Shown: positions 61,183-64,000 of the stretch, in pieces
Layout: each line of letters opens with the position of its first letter
Numbering within the stretch: position 1 is the stretch's first letter
From: an uncultured Paracoccaceae bacterium
GTDB lineage: Bacteria > Pseudomonadota > Alphaproteobacteria > Rhodobacterales > Rhodobacteraceae
NCBI GenBank assembly: GCA_934500835.1
Contig: CAKSTR010000009.1
Span: 124,001-188,000 of the forward strand
DNA length: 64,000 bases
Reading direction: 5' to 3'
The notes under the pieces: generated by a model
Seen by the model: the letters and a program-made list of their open reading frames with translations, nothing else
Database searches by the model: none
Told to the model about the DNA's origin: nothing
Position numbers and translations under genes: made by a program

Positions 61183-61207
61183 CTGCCAAAGCTAGTACCC
61201 CCCTACA
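61183..61207. repeat. Terminal inverted repeat, phage left end (L1-type transposase site)
   Basis: Read inward from the host, the complement is TGTAGGGGGGTACT followed by AGCTTTGGCAG, matching the other end at 19 of 25 positions. The last base of the element is 61,207. Confidence 0.9.
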
Positions 61208-61212
61208 CATCG
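61208..61212. repeat. Target site duplication, right copy (CATCG)
   Basis: Exact match to 18,162-18,166, directly adjacent to the terminal ACA of the element. Confidence 0.9.
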
Positions 61213-61323
61213 GAAAGATCCGTCGGGGCGGTCGAGACGTGCCTTTTTCAGATTGCCCTCCGGCTGGCCCTTCCCGATGCGCCGGTGGAACCACCTCTGG
61301 CCGGCCGAGTTATCGCTGGGTAA
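61213..61323 (+). pseudogene. 3' part of the host open frame split by the prophage
   Basis: Thirty-six codons and a TAA that continue the frame opened at 18,038 once the prophage and one target copy are removed (…GRPAS then ERSVGAVETCLFQIALRL). The product is not recognised. Confidence 0.35.
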
Positions 61324-61341
61324 GCAATTGGAGGGGCTGAT

Positions 61342-61419
61342 ATGAAGGGCATTGTCGCGTGGTTGATGGGCGTCCCGCTGATCGTCATCATCGGGCTCTA
61401 CTGGTTCGGGTATTTCTAG
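61342..61419 (+). CDS. 25-residue single-pass membrane peptide
   Basis: GGAGGGG at 61,330-61,336 precedes an ATG that opens MKGIVAWLMGVPLIVIIGLY and ends WFGYF. Short hydrophobic peptides of this form (start, one helix with VPLIVI, aromatic end) recur in Rhodobacterales and other Alphaproteobacteria, from memory. Function unknown. It is too small for most gene callers. Confidence 0.65.
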   Translation: MKGIVAWLMGVPLIVIIGLYWFGYF

Positions 61420-61870
61420 GTCGGTTGGGTTTCTGCGGGTTCTGTTGATGGCGGGCGTTGTTGACTTGGTCTGCAGGATCAGCCGCCCGACCTTGTCGAA
61501 CCCGACGGCATAGGCCTTCAGTGGACCCGGCCGGTAGACACGGCAAGCCTTGCGGGGGCCTGCCGGCCCGGATCATCGGGTGATCGAATGCCCGATGGCG
61601 GGCTTCGAGAGACGAAGCCGGACGCCACGACGCGATGCGTCACGCGGCGGTGTTCTACAGCCCCGTATTCAAACTCCCGGTTCCCGTATTGCAACAGCAG
61701 GGCCTTTTGGCCTGTGGGAATGTCGATGACCCAACGTCGGTAAGCGGGCACTATCTTGCCACATCATTCGCCGCGCGGCCCATACGCCGCTGCACCTTGG
61801 CCCCAAGCCGGACCACGGGCCGGCCCTTGTCGGGCTGACGTTGCAATCGGCGATCTGCTCGCGCGATACC
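61420..61870. other. Host intergenic stretch with a possible gene remnant
   Basis: No intact gene is seen in these 451 bp. On the minus strand one frame reads PAYRRWVIDIPTGQKALLLQ from about 61,751 and another, shifted frame reads LKAYAVGFDKVGRLILQTKS near 61,520-61,460. Both look protein-like and may be parts of one decayed gene. Confidence 0.4.
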
Positions 61871-62647
61871 TCAGCAATCCACCTTCTGGCGCATTTCCAC
61901 GGCCTTGGCCGTTGCGGCCTGCAAGGCGGCCTCGATGGCCTTGGTGAAGCCCGCGGCTTCCGCCGCCTCGATGCCCGCGCAGGTGGTGCCGCGATAGTCG
62001 ATGAAGGTCCGCACCAGCGCCGGCGCCTCGGCCACCTTGCCCTCCAGCAGCCGGGCCGAGGCGCAAACCGTCGCTTCCACCGCCCGGGCCGCGACATCGG
62101 GTGCCACGCCGCGTGCGGCCAGAAACCCCAGCATCGCCTGCGCCAGAAGGGCGGGATAGGCCGGACCCGAGCCGGACAGCGCGGTCATCACGTCGATCTG
62201 GTCCTCACCCGGCAATTCTTCCTCGGTCCCGATGGCGCCAAGGACGCGCGACACCGCGTGCCGGTCTTGGCCCGTAACGCCCGGGCCGGCCACCCATGGC
62301 GAATAGCTGGCCGCGATCTCGGCCGCGGCATTGGGCATCGCGCGGACGATCCTGCCGCCGCAGTGCGCCAGCGCCCCTATCCCGACCCCGGCCATGAACG
62401 AGATGACAAGCCGCCCCGCCGCCTGCAGGCCCAGGTCCGGCCAATCGCCGGGCCTGACCGAGACGACGACGACATCCGAGGACTGCACCAGATCGGGCAG
62501 GTCGCGCGCCCAGACGACAGTCCGCCCGCCGTAGTCCTGCGGGCCGCGGCGGTTCAGCACGGCGACTTCGGCCAGCCCCCGGTCGATCAGCCCCCGGCCA
62601 AGCGCGCCGCCCAGCCAGCCGGTTCCGCCAATGATGCCTACACGCAT
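61871..62647 (-). CDS. Pyrroline-5-carboxylate reductase family protein
   Basis: The 258-residue protein has the NADP-binding start MRVGIIGGTGWLGGALG, the middle VRAMPNAAAEIAAS (family RxMPN) and the signature MTALSGSGPAYPALLAQAM with the C-terminal dimerisation helices (FIDYRGTTCAGIEAAE). ProC makes proline from P5C. The sequence is divergent enough that it could be a paralogue with another imine substrate, so I give no gene symbol. Confidence 0.85.
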   Translation of the reverse strand: MRVGIIGGTGWLGGALGRGLIDRGLAEVAVLNRRGPQDYGGRTVVWARDLPDLVQSSDVVVVSVRPGDWPDLGLQAAGRLVISFMAGVGIGALAHCGGRIVRAMPNAAAEIAASYSPWVAGPGVTGQDRHAVSRVLGAIGTEEELPGEDQIDVMTALSGSGPAYPALLAQAMLGFLAARGVAPDVAARAVEATVCASARLLEGKVAEAPALVRTFIDYRGTTCAGIEAAEAAGFTKAIEAALQAATAKAVEMRQKVDC

Positions 62648-62689
62648 GACGCCTTCCTTCCGCTTGCCGCCCCGTGGCCGGCAGAAGCG

Positions 62690-63430
62690 TCAGACGTTCG
62701 ACCAGCCACCGTCGATCACATGGGCCTGTCCGGTGGTGAAAGCCGATTCATCCGATGCCAGATAGACCACAAGATGCGCGATCTCTTCCGCCGTGGCCAT
62801 CCGCCCCATCGGCTGACGCGCGATGAAGGCCTTGCGCGCCGCCTCGTAATCGCCGGTCGCCCGCAGCCGGTCCTCAAGGCTTGGGCTTTCCACGGTGCCG
62901 GGGCAGACCGCGTTGCAGCGGATGCCCTTGGTGACGAAATCCGCCGCCACCGCCTTGGTCAGCCCGATCACACCGGCCTTGGTGGCCCCGTAGACAAAGC
63001 GGTTGGGCGCGGCGATGACCGACCCGACCGCGCTGGCCATGTTGATGATCGACCCACCGCCCCGGGCGATCATGCCGGGCAGGAAGGCCTTGCACATCCG
63101 AAACATCGCCGTGACGTTCAGGTCCAGCGAAAAGGCCCAATCCTCGTCCGAGCAGTCAAGGATCGTTCCATTGGCGACAAAGCCGGCGCAGTTGAACAGG
63201 ACCGAGGTCTCGGGCAGGTCGGCGGCGGTCTGCGCCACGGCCACCGGATCGCGCACGTTCAGCGGACGGGTCTCGATGCCCTGCTCTGCCAGTTCGGCCA
63301 GCGTGCGCGAGTTGATGTCGGTGGCGATCACCCGCGCGCCCTCGGCCTGCATCGCCAGCGCCGAGGCCCTGCCGATGCCCTGCCCCGCCGCCGTGACCAC
63401 GCAAACCTTGCCCTGCAACCGCCCTGTCAT
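62690..63430 (-). CDS. SDR family dehydrogenase (sugar or hydroxyacid type)
   Basis: The 246-residue enzyme has TAAGQGIGRASAL (NAD site), ATDIN (acidic residue that prefers NAD), NCAGFV, catalytic Ser in NMASAVGS and YGATK (Tyr-x-x-x-Lys). The pattern AAGQGIGRA and ETRPLNV is closest to 2-keto-3-deoxy-L-fuconate dehydrogenase or BDH2-like enzymes. It lies 42 bp upstream of the P5C reductase-like gene on the same strand. Confidence 0.85.
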   Translation of the reverse strand: MTGRLQGKVCVVTAAGQGIGRASALAMQAEGARVIATDINSRTLAELAEQGIETRPLNVRDPVAVAQTAADLPETSVLFNCAGFVANGTILDCSDEDWAFSLDLNVTAMFRMCKAFLPGMIARGGGSIINMASAVGSVIAAPNRFVYGATKAGVIGLTKAVAADFVTKGIRCNAVCPGTVESPSLEDRLRATGDYEAARKAFIARQPMGRMATAEEIAHLVVYLASDESAFTTGQAHVIDGGWSNV

Positions 63431-63560
63431 GCCGTCCTCCTGTCATTCTGCGCGGCCAGCCTAGCGCGGCCGGAACTGACATGCCAGTGGCGGCGCCCGC
63501 CGCGCCCTTGTGCGCCCTGTGGCTGCGTGCCACCTTCGCCACAGCTGCCGGAGACGCCCG

Positions 63561-64000
63561 ATGACCATGACCCTTTCCGCCCGGGGAATCTCCCTTGGCT
63601 TCACGCCGCAAGGCGGTGCCGTCCATCCCCTGTCCATCCGCGACGACGGCGCCGAGGTCGCTGTGCTGCACGCCGCCCCCTGGACGGCGGAGGAGGTTCC
63701 CGCCGATGCCCCGCCGCATCAACGCTGGCTGCGCGGCGATTTCCTGGCAGCACCCATGGGGCCGGGGCCGGACGGGCTGCACGGGCTGGCCGCCAACGGC
63801 CATTGGGAACCCTTGCCCGCAGCTCCCGGCACTCTGCGCGCCCTTTTGCAGGGGCAGATCATGGGCGCGACCGTGATCAAGGAACTGTCGGTGACGGACG
63901 ACCATCCGTTCCTGTATCAGCGCCACCTTTTCATTGGCGGATCGGGTGCCCTGCCGGTGGCCAATCACGCCATGGTCGCGCTGCCGGGCGGGGCGAAGCT
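63561..64000 (+). CDS. Aldose-1-epimerase-like protein, 3' end outside the window
   Basis: ATG at 63,561 with GGAG eight bases upstream. The 146 visible residues are open to the end of the window. HQRWLRGDFLAAPMG and VTDDHPFLYQRHLF (His in a D-H-P turn) fit the galactose mutarotase fold. Divergent from the SDR gene and possibly part of a sugar catabolic locus with it. Confidence 0.65.
   Translation, partial: MTMTLSARGISLGFTPQGGAVHPLSIRDDGAEVAVLHAAPWTAEEVPADAPPHQRWLRGDFLAAPMGPGPDGLHGLAANGHWEPLPAAPGTLRALLQGQIMGATVIKELSVTDDHPFLYQRHLFIGGSGALPVANHAMVALPGGAK

Larger units (their letters stand above)
18167..61207 (-). mobile_element. Complete Mu-like (transposable) siphovirus-type prophage, 43,041 bp
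   Basis: The element is bounded by a 25-bp imperfect terminal inverted repeat starting TGT and by a 5-bp target duplication. It encodes c repressor, Ner, MuA and MuB, GemA, Mor, lysis genes, Mu-type head genes (terminase, DUF935 portal, MuF, gpG-like, protease) and a long non-contractile tail with tape measure. There is no integrase of the tyrosine or serine family. It is inserted in inverse orientation, immunity end at 61.2 kb. At least two structural genes (portal/MuF and DUF1804) carry frame disruptions, so virion production depends on recoding or on whether these are real. Confidence 0.95.

Overview
The window is high-GC alphaproteobacterial DNA, almost certainly from a member of the Rhodobacteraceae (Rhodobacterales). 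The evidence is the sucC-sucD-sucA-sucB-lpd cluster with small genes between its members, the FYDLN-acid (TIGR02300) protein next to a tRNA-Ala, and the codon use. It has three parts: a host TCA-cycle block (1-18.1 kb), a complete Mu-like transposable prophage (18,167-61,207), and a short host flank on the right (61.2-64 kb).

Host left block. A partial gene of unknown function is followed by sucC, sucD, sucA, sucB and lpdA, all on the plus strand. They encode succinyl-CoA synthetase and the 2-oxoglutarate dehydrogenase complex. Two sulfotransferase-family genes, two MAPEG membrane proteins, a small lipoprotein and other small genes lie between them. Three GTGATCAC palindromes spaced exactly 21 bp apart precede sucC, and a strong hairpin follows sucB. 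Then come an intradiol dioxygenase-like protein, a pirin, a GntR/FCD regulator and a YgjP-type metallopeptidase on the minus strand, and the TIGR02300 gene and tRNA-Ala(GGC) with a terminator on the plus strand.

Prophage. The ends can be placed to the base. A 5-bp target duplication (CATCG at 18,162-18,166 and 61,208-61,212) flanks a 25-bp imperfect terminal inverted repeat that begins TGT, giving an element of 43,041 bp. It is inserted backwards relative to the window, with its left (immunity) end at 61.2 kb. From right to left it holds a lipoprotein gene and an S24-type c repressor (plus strand), then on the minus strand ner, small early genes, a ParB-like gene, the MuA transposase and MuB ATPase, and a run of accessory early genes (DUF3164, ASCH-like, HD-domain, HU, GemA, an NPPF methyltransferase). 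The Mor activator follows. The late genes are lysozyme, holin, terminase, portal, MuF, virion morphogenesis protein, protease, decoration protein, capsid and a non-contractile (siphovirus-like) tail. Most genes overlap by ATGA, so they form long translationally coupled operons.

The most interesting parts of the prophage are these. An Acb2-type anti-CBASS sponge gene lies between head and tail genes. A Com-family gene overlaps a cytosine-5 DNA methyltransferase where Mu has com-mom. A nine-A run separates a truncated portal from a MuF head protein that lacks a start. A textbook GGGAAAC slippery site joins the two tail chaperones. The right-end accessory region is rearranged, with a duplicated small-gene module, a remnant of a Dam-type methylase fused to one of these small genes, and a stand-alone ClpP-like protease gene on the opposite strand.

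Host right flank. A 25-codon membrane peptide, a stretch with only gene remnants, a pyrroline-5-carboxylate reductase family protein, an SDR dehydrogenase and the start of an aldose-1-epimerase-like gene. The host sequences on either side of the prophage rejoin in frame to give a 79-codon open frame, which the insertion interrupts.
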